Assembly: GCA_022448765.1 (NCBI GenBank)
Contig: JAKUTI010000169.1
Span: forward strand, 1-6,147
Direction of reading: 5' to 3'
From: Pseudomonadales bacterium
GTDB lineage: Bacteria > Pseudomonadota > Gammaproteobacteria > Pseudomonadales > Azotimanducaceae
Length of the DNA stretch: 6,147 nucleotides
Shown here: positions 5,968 to 6,147 of the stretch, in pieces
Position numbering within the stretch: the stretch's first letter is position 1
How the letters are laid out: each line of letters begins with the position of its first letter
Notes under the pieces: generated by a model
Told to the model about the DNA's origin: nothing
Databases searched by the model: none
What the model saw: the letters and a program-made list of their open reading frames with translations, nothing else
Position numbers and translations under genes: made by a program

Positions 5968-6147
5968 CCAACGAGGTGATCTGGTGGTCTTGCATTTTCG
6001 TTAGGCAATCGATCGCTTTGGCATCTGCCGTCGTCCAGCCGCTATCAACTTTCGGTAGATCGTCTCCCCGCCGGCTTGCCTGGAAACACTCGGCGGCCGT
6101 CATTTCGGTGACGGGTTCATGGCGAGCCATCAAGCGTCTTATATCGC
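5900..6147 (-). CDS. kdsD: C-terminal CBS domain of an arabinose-5-phosphate isomerase (KdsD/KpsF/GutQ family), partial
   Basis: The frame is open to the window edge: upstream of the TTG at 6133 it continues in frame as (G)DIRRL, so the start is outside the window and 81 full codons are visible. The opening GDIRR-like stretch and the ending ITSLVILEGQTPIGLVRMQDLVAAGL match the second CBS domain of KdsD, which usually has DGDLRR and ends with ITsLvVvd...piG.i.mHDLLraG. The whole enzyme has an N-terminal SIS sugar-isomerase domain and converts ribulose 5-phosphate to arabinose 5-phosphate, the first step of Kdo synthesis for LPS. The visible part is longer than usual: about 15 residues (near QASRRGDDLPKVDSG) sit between the MT motif and the next helix. 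Another CBS protein, such as a nucleotidyltransferase with CBS domains, is less likely because those end in a transferase domain. Ends in TAG. Confidence 0.75.
   Translation of the reverse strand, partial: DIRRLMARHEPVTEMTAAECFQASRRGDDLPKVDSGWTTADAKAIDCLTKMQDHQITSLVILEGQTPIGLVRMQDLVAAGL

Noticed and set aside
5900..6133. A stand-alone 77-aa CBS protein starting at TTG 6133
   Set aside because: The frame stays open upstream to the window edge and reads DIRRL, a conserved KdsD stretch, so this is the end of a longer gene.

Overview
The window looks like chromosomal DNA of a Gram-negative proteobacterium, most likely a gammaproteobacterium. The reasons are the 3' end of a KdsD-type arabinose-5-phosphate isomerase gene (Kdo/LPS synthesis), a small CPXCG cysteine-rich protein typical of gammaproteobacteria, and a set of surface-glycan type genes. 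Base composition is moderate and even by eye. No insertion sequence, integrase, phage gene, CRISPR array, rRNA or tRNA was seen. Family names come from reading the translated sequences, without database searches.

Plus-strand cluster (1-3506): the tail of a family 4 glycosyltransferase, broken by an in-frame TAA at 93-95; a membrane-anchored NodB-fold polysaccharide deacetylase (start revised to 194); an ELM1/DUF1022 family protein; an exported DUF3108-like protein; and a zinc-ribbon SAM methyltransferase. Junctions are tight: TGATG at 192-196, ATGA at 1000-1003 and GTGA at 2796-2799. The only real gap is 2014-2079, which holds a perfect inverted repeat. The set reads as an operon for building or decorating an envelope glycan (glycosyl transfer, deacetylation, possible methylation), with one exported protein of unknown role. 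The substrate cannot be read from the sequence.

Minus-strand cluster (3548-6147, convergent with the first): read in transcription order, the C-terminal CBS domain of a KdsD/KpsF-like isomerase (running off the right edge), a CPXCG zinc-ribbon protein, an FMN-binding split-barrel (PNPOx-like) protein, and a UMF1-family MFS transporter. Gaps of 51-161 bases separate these genes, so co-transcription is less certain. The two clusters meet tail to tail with 41 bases between stop codons.

No stretch over 300 bases lacks a gene. The most notable points are the nonsense codon in the glycosyltransferase tail, the bacterial ELM1-family gene between a deacetylase and a DUF3108-like gene, and the inverted repeat just upstream of the DUF3108-like gene. 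There is no clear sign of a wholly new defence or mobile system.
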